Of a DNA stretch of 57,084 nucleotides, positions 24,821 to 33,470 are shown one piece after another. Source of the stretch: Lysobacterales bacterium. GTDB taxonomy: Bacteria > Pseudomonadota > Gammaproteobacteria > Xanthomonadales > SZUA-38. The position numbers and the translations under genes were made by a program. Positions within the stretch are counted from its first letter, which is position 1, and each line of letters begins with the position of its first letter. Location: assembly GCA_030065125.1 (NCBI GenBank), contig JASJDM010000051.1, positions 1 to 57,084 on the forward strand, read 5' to 3'. The notes under the pieces are model-generated. The model ran no database searches, had not been told where the DNA came from, and saw only the letters and a list, made by a program, of their open reading frames with translations.

Positions 24821-26929
24821 ATGTCTCACTCATTGTTTGCCGCCTGTCCCCGCGGGGTTGAATACCTGCTGGTGGACGAGATCCGCGGGTTGGGCGGTGA
24901 CTCGGTGCACGAGGGTCTCGGCGGCGTATTTTTTGCCGCGGGCCTGGAAACGGCGTACCGGGTTGGACTCTACAGCCGGCTGGCCAGCCGGCTTTATCTT
25001 GAACTGATCCAGGGTCCCGTCGCCAGCGGTGATGAGCTTTACGAGATGTGCCTGGATTTTCCCTGGCAGGAACACCTGGATTCGGGCAAGTCCCTGTCGG
25101 TACACAGTGCGGTGCGGGGCCACCGTGCATTCAAGGATTCCCGTTTCGCGGCACTTCGGGTCAAGGATGCCGTGGTGGATCGCATCCGTCGCCGCACCGG
25201 CGCGCGGCCCTCGGTGGATCGACGTGACCCGGACGTGCCTCTTTACGTGTTTGTCGATCGTAAATCGGCTCGGGTTGGGGTGGATCTCATGGGTCGGGCG
25301 CTGCACCAGCGGGGATACCGCAGGGGCAGGGCCGAGGCGCCGCTGAAGGAAAACCTGGCTGCCGCGCTGGTCCTGCGTTCCGGCTGGCTGGACCACGAGG
25401 CACGGCCCCTGATTGATCCCATGTGCGGGTCCGGCACCCTGCTGATCGAGGGCGCGCTGATGAGGCTGGGGGTTCCAGCCGGGCTGGCCTGGGTTGATGA
25501 CCTGAAAACCGGGTGGCACGGTCACCGGGGCTCCATCCTGGAAACCGTTGCCCGGCAACTCAAGGCGGACGCGAGTGCGGCATTTGCAGCAGAGCTGCCC
25601 TTCATGGCGGGGTTTGACCAGGACCGGGCGGCTGTCGAGGCAGCGTCAGACAATGCCGAGCGGGCCGGACTTCCGGGGCGGATCCTCTGGCGGCAGGGCA
25701 GGATTCAGCATTTGCAGCGCCCGGTGGAGGGGCCAGGGTTCGTTCTCACCAATCCGCCCTACGGTCGTCGCCTGAGCGAGACCGAATCCCTGTTCGATCT
25801 GTTTCGGGTATTTGGACAACGGCTGTCGCGGGAATTTGCGGATTGGCGCCTGGGGGTGCTGGTTGAAGAGACGGAACCCTGTCGGGCCATGCCGTTCAGA
25901 CCGGAGCGAAAGTACCAGGTCTACAATGGCGCGATTGCCTGCACCTTCCTGCTGTTTCCCATCACCGGCCAAAGCGACACCGTCGGTCCGGCGGTGGAAA
26001 TGGTTGCCAATCGACTTCGAAAGAATCTAAGAAAATTATCTAAATATCTAAAAAATAAAGATATTGAAGCCTACAGGCTGTACGACGCAGACATTCCTGA
26101 GTATGCCTGCGCCGTGGATGTTTACGGCGACTGGGCCAATATCCAGGAGTACGCGCCTCCTGCCAGTGTGGCGCCGGGCCTGGCGCAGAAACGCCTGCGT
26201 GACCTGATCCAGGCCGTCCAGCAGGTGCTGTCGCTGGAGCCCCAGCAGGTGACGGTGCGGCAGCGCAAACGCCAGAAGGGCAGCGATCAGTACACCGGGC
26301 GCAGCCGCAAAGGCGAAACCAGGGTGGTGGTCGAAGACGGCCTCAGGTTCGAGGTGAATCCCCACGACTACCTGGACACCGGCCTGTTTCTGGATCACCG
26401 GGAAACCCGGGCCATGGTACGACGGATGGCTGAGGGCAAGCGGGTACTTAACCTGTTTTGCTACACCGCCAGCTTTGCGGTTTACGCCGCGGCCGGCGGC
26501 GCTCGCAGTTCGGTGTCGGTGGACCTGTCGAAAACCTACCTGGCCTGGGCCCGGCGAAACTTCCTGGCCAATGGAATGGACCTGCAGCAGCACAAGCTGG
26601 TGCGCTCGGACTGTTTCGCTTTCCTGCGCAACGGCAAGAGCCAGTTCGACCTGATCGTGCTGGACCCACCCACCTTTTCCAATTCCAAGAGCATGGATGG
26701 ATCTCTGGACATCCAGCGTGACCATGTGGCTCTGATTCAGCTCTGTCGGCAGCGCCTGTCGCGTCATGGCACCCTGGTGTTTTCCACCAACGCCAGGAAA
26801 TTCAAGCTGGATGTGGAGGCACTGGAGGGCTGGCAGGTCCAGGACGTCACCGCTAAAACAGTCCCGCCGGATTTTCAGCGCCGCCGCCCCCACCAGTGCT
26901 GGGTCCTTTCCCGCCAGCCCGACGGCTGA
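24821..26929 (+). CDS. rlmL: Bifunctional 23S rRNA methyltransferase RlmKL
   Basis: RlmKL methylates G2445 (RlmL part) and G2069 (RlmK part) of 23S rRNA. The 702-residue protein has a THUMP domain near residues 45-155, the RlmL methyltransferase with DPMCGSGTLLIEGAL (about 198) and LTNPPYGRR (about 309), a Lys-rich linker, and the RlmK methyltransferase with LNLFCYTASFAVYAA (about 542) and LDPPTFSNS (about 615). ATG 24821 gives the MSHSLFAACPRGVE start; an earlier ATG at 24794 adds nine residues. Bases 26,021-26,070, coding the linker, are only 18 percent GC inside an otherwise GC-rich gene. Confidence 0.95.
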   Translation: MSHSLFAACPRGVEYLLVDEIRGLGGDSVHEGLGGVFFAAGLETAYRVGLYSRLASRLYLELIQGPVASGDELYEMCLDFPWQEHLDSGKSLSVHSAVRGHRAFKDSRFAALRVKDAVVDRIRRRTGARPSVDRRDPDVPLYVFVDRKSARVGVDLMGRALHQRGYRRGRAEAPLKENLAAALVLRSGWLDHEARPLIDPMCGSGTLLIEGALMRLGVPAGLAWVDDLKTGWHGHRGSILETVARQLKADASAAFAAELPFMAGFDQDRAAVEAASDNAERAGLPGRILWRQGRIQHLQRPVEGPGFVLTNPPYGRRLSETESLFDLFRVFGQRLSREFADWRLGVLVEETEPCRAMPFRPERKYQVYNGAIACTFLLFPITGQSDTVGPAVEMVANRLRKNLRKLSKYLKNKDIEAYRLYDADIPEYACAVDVYGDWANIQEYAPPASVAPGLAQKRLRDLIQAVQQVLSLEPQQVTVRQRKRQKGSDQYTGRSRKGETRVVVEDGLRFEVNPHDYLDTGLFLDHRETRAMVRRMAEGKRVLNLFCYTASFAVYAAAGGARSSVSVDLSKTYLAWARRNFLANGMDLQQHKLVRSDCFAFLRNGKSQFDLIVLDPPTFSNSKSMDGSLDIQRDHVALIQLCRQRLSRHGTLVFSTNARKFKLDVEALEGWQVQDVTAKTVPPDFQRRRPHQCWVLSRQPDG

Positions 26930-27041
26930 TCCTCCAAACCGCCGATCCACCCCTGGCGGGCCATTCAGCCCCAGTTCAGTCGTCGGCCATTAGTGTTTGT
27001 CCCATGAATCCCGATGCTGACCGGGACTCAAGGAGGAGACG

Positions 27042-27407
27042 ATGAACCAGAAACTGAAGATTGCGACAGCGTTGACTGTACTGCTGCTGGCAGCGAGTCT
27101 GCTGGCGACGCCGGCATCCGCCCACGAGCGCAAGGGGCACCACCACCAGAAACACGGCTACTACTACGATCATGGCCGGCGCCACCACGGACGCTACTAC
27201 ACGCCGTTTTCCTACTACGGACATCCGCGGTATTACCGCGACAAGCGGCATTATTATCCGCGGCGCCACTATCGCCATCGCCACGTACACCACGGCCATC
27301 ACCACAAGTACCGGCCGCTGCTGCGCCTGTACCGTGACTTCGACCGCTATTTTCATTGCCCGGAACATGGCGGGTACTTTCGTCACGGTGATTATTACTA
27401 CGACTGA
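27042..27407 (+). CDS. Secreted histidine/tyrosine-rich protein
   Basis: A 121-residue protein with a signal peptide ending ATPASAHE and a strong ribosome site (AAGGAGGAG). The mature part is strikingly rich in His, Tyr and Arg, with clusters such as KGHHHQKHGYYYDHGRRHHG and HRHVHHGHHHKY. The composition suggests periplasmic or surface binding of metal such as Ni, Cu or Zn, or binding of anionic polymers. Many bacteria have unrelated low-complexity proteins like this, so homology is hard to assign. No partner transporter is adjacent. Function is inferred only from composition. Confidence 0.72.
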   Translation: MNQKLKIATALTVLLLAASLLATPASAHERKGHHHQKHGYYYDHGRRHHGRYYTPFSYYGHPRYYRDKRHYYPRRHYRHRHVHHGHHHKYRPLLRLYRDFDRYFHCPEHGGYFRHGDYYYD

Positions 27408-27483
27408 TCAACACTCACTCTGCTAAAGCCAGAGCAAGCGCACAGGCACAGGGACGTGCCTCCCTTCGGGGACTGCAGGAGAG

Positions 27484-27903
27484 TCAGGGCTCGCTTAGAT
27501 GCTGAAGCCGCCCGGCATTGTCCTCCCAGTTCTGTCCGTCGAAATCTTCCCAGTCCACCTGATCGAATGCCGGGTTGTCGATGCAGTGAAAATTCACGCT
27601 GTAACCATCGGGATTTGAGCGGGGCACGTAAAAGGATTTGATCCCGCAGCGGTTGCAGAACAGGTGGTGGGCAGTGCTGGTATTGAACTGGTAATCGGTC
27701 AACGTCTGTTTGCCCTGCAGCAGCTCGAACCGGCTTCCGGGGACAATCAGGTGACTGAATCCGCAGCGCAGGCAGATACTGCAGTTACAGCGCTGAACGG
27801 CGACCCGGGCTGGCGTGGTAATGCGAAACCGCACGGCGCCGCAGTGGCAGCCGCCTTCGTGCGTCAACATCGCTGCTGGTTTTTCTTCTTTTAAATCGGT
27901 CAT
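27484..27903 (-). CDS. GFA-family (CENP-V/GFA domain) protein
   Basis: A 139-residue zinc protein of the glutathione-dependent formaldehyde-activating enzyme superfamily. Zinc-binding cysteine groups are GGCHCGAVRF near the N-terminus, RCNCSIC in the middle and FCNRCGIKSF later. LFCNRCGI and the NFHCID segment fit the GFA fold. Despite the family name most members have no shown formaldehyde activity. It is divergent from the lytic transglycosylase gene. No operon partner on its strand. Its 3' end faces the His/Tyr-rich gene. Confidence 0.88.
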   Translation of the reverse strand: MTDLKEEKPAAMLTHEGGCHCGAVRFRITTPARVAVQRCNCSICLRCGFSHLIVPGSRFELLQGKQTLTDYQFNTSTAHHLFCNRCGIKSFYVPRSNPDGYSVNFHCIDNPAFDQVDWEDFDGQNWEDNAGRLQHLSEP

Positions 27904-27974
27904 TTACGGCTGTTAATTCTATAGATTTTCAGAGTTTGGGCGATATAATTCAGCCATTGTCAGGAGATTACGAC

Positions 27975-28568
27975 TTGCGCTTTCTGATTCCGTTGTTGCT
28001 GCTGCTGCCGCTGGGGGGTGAGGCCCAGGTCTACCGCTTCGTGGACGAAAACGGCGTCATCCATTATACGGATCAGAAACCCCGCAACGGCCAGCGCTTC
28101 AAAACCATCCGGGTGAAATGCCGCGGCTGCAACTGGAACCGGGCCGTGGACTGGAAAAACGTGGCGCTGGTCACCGACGCCTATGGCCAGGAAATCCTCC
28201 GGGCCTGCGACCGCTACGGCGTCGACGAGTCACTGGTGCGGGCCATCATTCACGCCGAGTCTTCATTTAAACGCCACGCCTTGTCCGATGCCGGCGCCCA
28301 GGGGCTGATGCAGCTGATGCCGGATACCCAGCGGCGTTTCGGCGTCACCTCGCCATACACGCCGAGCCAGAACATTGATGCCGGCGTCCGCTATCTGCGC
28401 ATCCTGCTGGACCTGTTTGACCAGGACATCCGGCTGGCCAGTGCCGCGTACAACGCCGGCGAAAACGCGGTCAGGCAATACGGCGGCATCCCCCCCTACC
28501 AGGAAACCCGCAACTTCGTAGACCGGGTAGAGATCCTTCGCTCCCGCTACAGTCGCGCGCTGCTCTAG
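27975..28568 (+). CDS. Lytic transglycosylase with DUF4124 domain
   Basis: A 197-residue periplasmic murein-cleaving enzyme. The TTG at 27975 is chosen because AGGAG sits eight bases before it and the protein then starts directly with a signal peptide (LRFLIPLLLLLPLGGEA). A DUF4124 segment follows (VYRFVDENGVIHYTDQKP), with a CRGC pair. The SLT domain has the catalytic Glu in HAESSFKRHALSDAGAQGLMQLMP and the sugar-binding SAAYNAGENAV. It would cut the peptidoglycan glycan strand. An upstream in-frame ATG at 27936 would give a poorer signal. The macro-domain gene begins six bases after its stop. Confidence 0.9.
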   Translation: MRFLIPLLLLLPLGGEAQVYRFVDENGVIHYTDQKPRNGQRFKTIRVKCRGCNWNRAVDWKNVALVTDAYGQEILRACDRYGVDESLVRAIIHAESSFKRHALSDAGAQGLMQLMPDTQRRFGVTSPYTPSQNIDAGVRYLRILLDLFDQDIRLASAAYNAGENAVRQYGGIPPYQETRNFVDRVEILRSRYSRALL

Positions 28569-28573
28569 CCCGA

Positions 28574-29122
28574 ATGTCTCACCAGCTTCGGCGTAGAGGC
28601 GTCATTCCGGGACTGCAGGTCGTAGTCGGCGATATCACTGCGGAAAGGGTGGATGTCATCGTCAACGCGGCCAATGTCTCGCTGCTGGGTGGCGGTGGCG
28701 TGGATGGCGCCATCCACCGCGCGGCCGGCCCGCAACTGTTGGAAGAATGCCGCAGCATTGGTGGCTGCCCCACCGGCGAATCACGGGTAACCGGCGCTTA
28801 CCGCCTGCATTGCAAACACCTGGTCCATACGGCTGGTCCCGTCTGGCAGGGTGGTTCGAATGGTGAATCACAACTGCTGGCCCGATGTTACCGTTCAGCG
28901 CTGGATGCCGCGTCCTCGCTGCAGGCCCGTTCGGTGGCCTTTCCAGCCATCAGTTGCGGAATCTACGGCTATCCCGTGGCGCAGGCGGCAACGGTGGCGG
29001 TTGAGACCATCGCCGCCCACGACCGGGCCGGTATCGAAGTGATCAGGCTGGTCTGTTTTACACCGGACATCGCCCGCCACTTCCAGCAGGCACTGGATTC
29101 ATACGAGGGCGGTAAGCAATAG
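28574..29122 (+). CDS. Macro-domain protein (ADP-ribose/O-acetyl-ADP-ribose hydrolase)
   Basis: A 182-residue macro domain of the YmdB/MacroD type. The ADP-ribose site is seen in VDVIVNAANVSLLGGGGVDGAIHRAAG, the YRLHCKHLVHTAGPVW segment and the late PAISCGIYGYPVAQAA. Such enzymes remove ADP-ribose from proteins or nucleic acids or hydrolyse O-acetyl-ADP-ribose. It is just downstream of the lytic transglycosylase and probably shares its transcript. It is convergent with the large kinase gene; 21 bases separate the stops. Confidence 0.92.
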   Translation: MSHQLRRRGVIPGLQVVVGDITAERVDVIVNAANVSLLGGGGVDGAIHRAAGPQLLEECRSIGGCPTGESRVTGAYRLHCKHLVHTAGPVWQGGSNGESQLLARCYRSALDAASSLQARSVAFPAISCGIYGYPVAQAATVAVETIAAHDRAGIEVIRLVCFTPDIARHFQQALDSYEGGKQ

Positions 29123-29143
29123 CACTGTGTGGGGGGTGTTTTC

Positions 29144-31999
29144 CTACCGGACCCGGCGTACCAGCCGAAAGCCAATGTGGCTGTAGGCCTGGTCGGCGGA
29201 CAGCCGCAGTCGGGCCGAGACACGCACGTGGCTGGGTTGTTCGTACCATGAGCCGCCCCGGACCACGCCCATGTCGCACACCGGATGCTGCATGGGTGAG
29301 CCGTCCACCGGAGTCGAGGCATAGTTCATCTCCCAGCAGTCTGCCACCCATTCCGCGGCGTTGCCCAGCATGTCGTGCAGACCCCACTCGTTGGCCAGGA
29401 ACGAGCCCACGTTAGCCGTGGTCACCTCCCCATCCGTGCAGTCAAAGATATTGTCAGCATCCTGTTCCAGGCTGTGGGCAGCGGCACGCTCGCGATCGGA
29501 CACGTTGGCGTGGCGGCAGGCGTCGGCTGGTGATTCCCAGTAAGCCGGGTTGCTGTCCAGGTTTCGGGCGGCAAATTCCCACTGGGCCTCCGAAGGCAGC
29601 TTGTACACGCGCCCGGTCTGGCTGGTCAACCAGCCCGCGTAAGCCTCGGCGTCTCCCCGGGTGACGCACACGACCGGCATATTGCGGCTTTGCTGGTAGC
29701 CGGGATCACCCCAGCTTTTGTCCTGCCGCTTGCGCCAGCCGAACAGCCAGAAATTGCAGCCGCCGGATCGCTGGGCTTCAGGCCGGTACCCGGTAGCGGT
29801 GACAAAAGTCTCGAATTGCCCAACGGTGACCTCATGCTTGCTGATCGAGAACGCCCTGACTTCCACGCTGCGAATCGGCTGTTCCGACGGATCGGCGCTG
29901 GAGCCCATGTCGAATCGTCCCCCTGGAATACGGACCATGACCGGACCGCGCCCTGAGCCCAGCGGATCCGAAAATTCCCGGGATTGCTCCTCGTTGACCG
30001 GTGCGGTCTGCGCTCTTTGTGCCAGCTCGTCAGCCAGCCTTTGGGTATCCGGCTGATCCGGCGCCAGCCGCTGCAGCGTTGCGATGACTCCGCGGGCCTG
30101 ATCAAACTCGTTCCTGTCCAGGGCGTTCCGCGCCGACTGGAGGTAAGCGTCGCGGATTTCGCGGCGCCCGTTCACGGCATCGGAGTTGCCGGGATCGATT
30201 TCCAGGACGCGGCTGTACATATCCCAGGCGTTTTCTCCGGCCGGTTCGGCCAGCTGGCCAGCAGCCCTGTAGAACGCTGCCGATACCAGCGCCTCTGCCA
30301 GTTCGCCGGATTCCTGCTCAGGCGCCCGCGGGCCGGGCCCGGCGGCGGATTGCGGCCCTGTGGCCCGGGAACTGCCCGGGTTTTCATCGGGCGAGTCCGA
30401 AGCCGCAATCTCGGCGTTGAGGGTCTGGGTCATCAATTCATCAGTCAGCAGCTGATCCAGTTCGGACTCGGTCACGCCGGGTTTCTCCCTGGCTGGTGCT
30501 TCCCGGGTGTCCCGAGTCACCTCGGGTTCCTCCTCGCGGTAACTCCCTGGCTGTTGTTCGCCCCGTGGACGCGTTGCAGCACCGGGCTCCGACTCTGTTC
30601 CGGTGATCAGATCCAGCGGGCTGGGATCGTCGTCACCGCCCAGCAGGGCAATTGCCGCGAGCAGCACCACGGCAATGGCACCGACGATGTAGGTCACCGG
30701 CCGCCGGTACCAGGGCGGTACCTCTTTCTGGTAAAGCTCGTCGCTGCGCCAGCTGCCGGGTTGTATGAGGGTCTCGGTATCTTCCTCTGCCCTGGCTGGG
30801 GGACGAGGGGGCGCTGAGCGTGCCCGCGGTTCTGGAATCGGCGTGGGAGTAGCGGCGCGGGGACGTGCGGGTTCGGGCTCGGCTTTGCGCTCCTGGGGCT
30901 CCGCTTCAGCTTCGTCATCCACCGCCGGAACGCCTTCGGCCGGCGTTACCGCCATCAGCTCAAACTCGGTCACGGGATCCTGGGGCGTGGATGTCTCCTC
31001 CGGGTGTTCCTGGCCCCCGGGCACAGCCTCCTCGGGACCCGTTTCCCCGGGAGCCGGTTCTGCAGGGTCCGGGCCGTCCATGAACTCAGGGTCTGGTGCC
31101 GGAGCAGCCGGGACAACGCCGGACTGGTTGAGCGCCTTCAGGGCACGGGTCGGATCCCCGATTTCCTTGCGGGTCGCCTCGATGGCAATGCGGCCCAGGG
31201 TGGTATCGATCTCCGCGACCAGCTGCTGGGTGTCAGCCAGGCGCTGTTGATGCTTCTTGGCCAGCATCCGGTCCAGCAGGGGCTGCACGGCGGACAGCTC
31301 ATCGGGCAGGCGGGGCAGGGGATCGTTGACGTGCATCAGGGCAATGCCGATAGCCGTTGGCGCATCGTAGGGAACGTCACCGGTCAGCATCTCGTACAAC
31401 ACCACGCCGAGGCTGTAGACGTCACTGTGGGTACCCACTTCCGCAGTGGCCTGGGCCTGTTCCGGGCTCATGTAATAGGGGGTTCCCACCGAGGTGCCGA
31501 TGGCGGTAATGGCGGTCCTGGAATCCCGCATCTTGACGATGCCGAAGTCTGCCAGCACCGGGTGGCCGTCCCTGGCGAACAGGATGTTCTCGGGTTTGAT
31601 GTCCCGGTGGATGATGCCGTTTTCGTGGGCATGCCCCAGGGCGCCGGCGACGTAGCGGATCAGGCGGAGCGCCTCGCTGGCTTCCATGGGGCCCTTGCGT
31701 ATGCGCTCCTTGAGGTTGCCGTTGGGCAACAGGGACATGGCGTAGTAGGTGTAGCCCTCCACGCTTTGCACTTCAAAAATGGTAACAATGCCCGGGTGAT
31801 CCAGCGCAGCCACTGCCAGCACTTCCTTGCGGAAACGACGGATCCGTTCGTCTTCCTGGGAAAACTCCAGGGGCAGCACCTTCAGTGCGACGCTGCGTTC
31901 CAGAGTGGTGTCGATGGCCTCAAAAACATCGGACATGCCGCCAGCGCCAAGCTGCCTGACGATCTGGTACTTTCCAAAGGTTTCCCCCGCTTTGATCAT
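29144..31999 (-). CDS. Membrane Ser/Thr protein kinase with FGE-sulfatase domain
   Basis: A 951-residue eukaryotic-like protein kinase. The N-terminal kinase domain (about 10-275) has glycine loop GAGGMSDV, Lys40 in ALK, catalytic IIHRDIKPENIL, DFGI and the APE-equivalent YYMSPEQAQ. A Pro/Glu-rich low-complexity linker follows, then one membrane span near residues 436-456. The outer half has a short TPR-like helical region and a C-terminal formylglycine-generating-enzyme-like domain (about 685-951) with IPGGRFDMGS, SEAQWEFAAR, LGNAAEWVADCW and VVRGGSWY. It probably senses an external cue with the FGE-like domain and phosphorylates cytoplasmic proteins. Neighbours give no clear target. Confidence 0.9.
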   Translation of the reverse strand: MIKAGETFGKYQIVRQLGAGGMSDVFEAIDTTLERSVALKVLPLEFSQEDERIRRFRKEVLAVAALDHPGIVTIFEVQSVEGYTYYAMSLLPNGNLKERIRKGPMEASEALRLIRYVAGALGHAHENGIIHRDIKPENILFARDGHPVLADFGIVKMRDSRTAITAIGTSVGTPYYMSPEQAQATAEVGTHSDVYSLGVVLYEMLTGDVPYDAPTAIGIALMHVNDPLPRLPDELSAVQPLLDRMLAKKHQQRLADTQQLVAEIDTTLGRIAIEATRKEIGDPTRALKALNQSGVVPAAPAPDPEFMDGPDPAEPAPGETGPEEAVPGGQEHPEETSTPQDPVTEFELMAVTPAEGVPAVDDEAEAEPQERKAEPEPARPRAATPTPIPEPRARSAPPRPPARAEEDTETLIQPGSWRSDELYQKEVPPWYRRPVTYIVGAIAVVLLAAIALLGGDDDPSPLDLITGTESEPGAATRPRGEQQPGSYREEEPEVTRDTREAPAREKPGVTESELDQLLTDELMTQTLNAEIAASDSPDENPGSSRATGPQSAAGPGPRAPEQESGELAEALVSAAFYRAAGQLAEPAGENAWDMYSRVLEIDPGNSDAVNGRREIRDAYLQSARNALDRNEFDQARGVIATLQRLAPDQPDTQRLADELAQRAQTAPVNEEQSREFSDPLGSGRGPVMVRIPGGRFDMGSSADPSEQPIRSVEVRAFSISKHEVTVGQFETFVTATGYRPEAQRSGGCNFWLFGWRKRQDKSWGDPGYQQSRNMPVVCVTRGDAEAYAGWLTSQTGRVYKLPSEAQWEFAARNLDSNPAYWESPADACRHANVSDRERAAAHSLEQDADNIFDCTDGEVTTANVGSFLANEWGLHDMLGNAAEWVADCWEMNYASTPVDGSPMQHPVCDMGVVRGGSWYEQPSHVRVSARLRLSADQAYSHIGFRLVRRVR

Positions 32000-32182
32000 G
32001 AAACCGGTCGATGGTGCCCCTGATCAGGCCAGATTAACCAAGAACCCGCCAATTGGATACTGCCCGCGGCGAGCGGGACGACGGATGGCCGGTATTTTCT
32101 GCTGCCAGGGGCGCTTTGCATCCACCTTCGCTGGGGTTATGATCGGCCCGATCCCACTGATTTGGGGGCGGAGGACACCAGC

Positions 32183-32671
32183 ATGCCATCCTGGTTCGAC
32201 GAAGAGCTGACAAAAATCAAGAAAATGCGCGGCGCCGAGGGTAGCGATGCGGACCTGGACCGGCGACGGGATGAATTCCGCCAGCAGTTCCTGCAGGCCA
32301 TAGACGCAACGGTGTGGCCGGCATTCGAAAACTTTGTGGTCAATGCCACGGAACATGATTTTCCGGCCAGCCTGGGGCGGGAAAACGACGCCAAGGGTCG
32401 GCTGCGGGCCGTGCACATCTATATCCTGCCCATCTCCGGCGCTGAGGCATCACCGCTGGCCCTGGAAACATGCACTTACAAGATTGCCATGCAGATGGGC
32501 ACCCAGCGCATCGCCCACATGATGAATTTTCAGAACCGAAATAATCCCCGGATCAAGAACGAGTTCGACTTCCAGGGGCTGGACTCCCTGTCCGAACCCA
32601 ACGTGGACATCAAGCTGAAGCGGTTCCTGGAGCTGTCGCTGGAGTACTGCAAGGGGCCGCCGAGCCTGTAG
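32183..32671 (+). CDS. Hypothetical cytoplasmic protein
   Basis: A 162-residue protein without signal peptide, starting MPSWFDEELTKIKKMRG. I do not recognise the family. It has a charged N-terminal helical region with DLDRRRDEFRQQFLQAIDATVWPAFENFV, a beta-rich middle and a C-terminal helix. GGAGG about nine bases before the ATG supports the start at 32183. It is divergent from the kinase gene with about 180 bases between and might share regulation with it. A strong hairpin covers its stop codon. Conserved length and good ribosome site suggest a real gene. Confidence 0.7.
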   Translation: MPSWFDEELTKIKKMRGAEGSDADLDRRRDEFRQQFLQAIDATVWPAFENFVVNATEHDFPASLGRENDAKGRLRAVHIYILPISGAEASPLALETCTYKIAMQMGTQRIAHMMNFQNRNNPRIKNEFDFQGLDSLSEPNVDIKLKRFLELSLEYCKGPPSL

Positions 32672-32682
32672 CCGGCGGCCCC
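32653..32682. terminator. Hairpin between convergent genes, terminator-like
   Basis: A perfect 10-bp stem, GGGGCCGCCG at 32653-32662 and CGGCGGCCCC at 32673-32682, with a 10-base loop holding the TAG stop of the preceding gene. It lies between convergent genes (32,671 and 32,703), where a bidirectional terminator is expected. No long U-run follows on either strand, so termination efficiency is uncertain. Confidence 0.5.
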
Positions 32683-32702
32683 GAGAAATCACCTGGGCGC
32701 CG

Positions 32703-33470
32703 TCACTTGGGCGCCATTCTCACTGCCCCATCCACCCGGATGGTGGTGCCATTCACGTAGTTGTTGTTGATGATGTAGCAGCAGGTGTCCGCGTACTCCT
32801 CGGGCCGCCCCAGCCGGCTGGGATAGGGGATCGAGGCGCTCAGGGATTCCTGGATCTCCGGCTTCATGCCGTCCACCATGGGCGTCCAGAAGATGCCCGG
32901 CGCAATACTGCACATGCGGATCCCAAACCGAGCCAGCTCCCGGGCGATGGGCAGGGTCATGCCCACGATGCCGCCCTTGGAGGCCGAATAGGCGGCCTGG
33001 CCGATCTGACCCTCATAGGCAGCCACGGATGCGGTGTTGATGATCACCCCTCGCTCGTTCTGCTCGGTTGGCTCGTTTCCCTGCATGACGGCAGCCGCCG
33101 CCTTGGCCACGTTGAACGAGCCCACCAGGTTGATCTGAATGGTGTTGGAGAAGAATTCCAGCGGCATGGGGCCATCCCGGCCCAGGGTGCGCGCGGCGCC
33201 AATCACCCCGGCACAGTTCACGGCAACGTTTAAACCACCCATCCGCTCGGCCGCATCCGCGACCGCCTGGCTGACGCTGTCCTCGGATCGAACGTCGGTA
33301 TTGATGTATGACGAGGCATCCCCCAGCTGGCTGACGGCCTCCGCGCCTTTCTCGTCGTTGATGTCCAGCATGACCACCCGGGCGCCGTCGTCCACCAGCC
33401 GCCTGGCGGTGGCAAATCCCAGACCGGATACGCCGCCGGTCACAATGGCTTTAACTTGATCAGTTTTCAT
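32703..33470 (-). CDS. SDR family 3-hydroxyacyl-CoA dehydrogenase type 2-like
   Basis: A 255-residue short-chain dehydrogenase. The cofactor motif is VTGGVSGLGFATARRL, followed by VNCAGVIGA. The catalytic Ser-Tyr-Lys are in NTASVAAYEGQIGQAAYSASKGG, the pattern of human HSD10 (2-methyl-3-hydroxybutyryl-CoA dehydrogenase). This enzyme acts in isoleucine breakdown, before the thiolase encoded upstream in the same operon. Its start overlaps the MCC alpha stop (ATGA), so it is the last gene of the branched-chain catabolic operon. Acetoacetyl-CoA reductase activity is the main alternative. Confidence 0.88.
   Translation of the reverse strand: MKTDQVKAIVTGGVSGLGFATARRLVDDGARVVMLDINDEKGAEAVSQLGDASSYINTDVRSEDSVSQAVADAAERMGGLNVAVNCAGVIGAARTLGRDGPMPLEFFSNTIQINLVGSFNVAKAAAAVMQGNEPTEQNERGVIINTASVAAYEGQIGQAAYSASKGGIVGMTLPIARELARFGIRMCSIAPGIFWTPMVDGMKPEIQESLSASIPYPSRLGRPEEYADTCCYIINNNYVNGTTIRVDGAVRMAPK

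Noticed and set aside
27444..27461. Hairpin AGGCAC/GTGCCT between the His/Tyr-rich gene and the GFA gene
   Set aside because: Only six paired bases and no T-run on either side; weak as a terminator.
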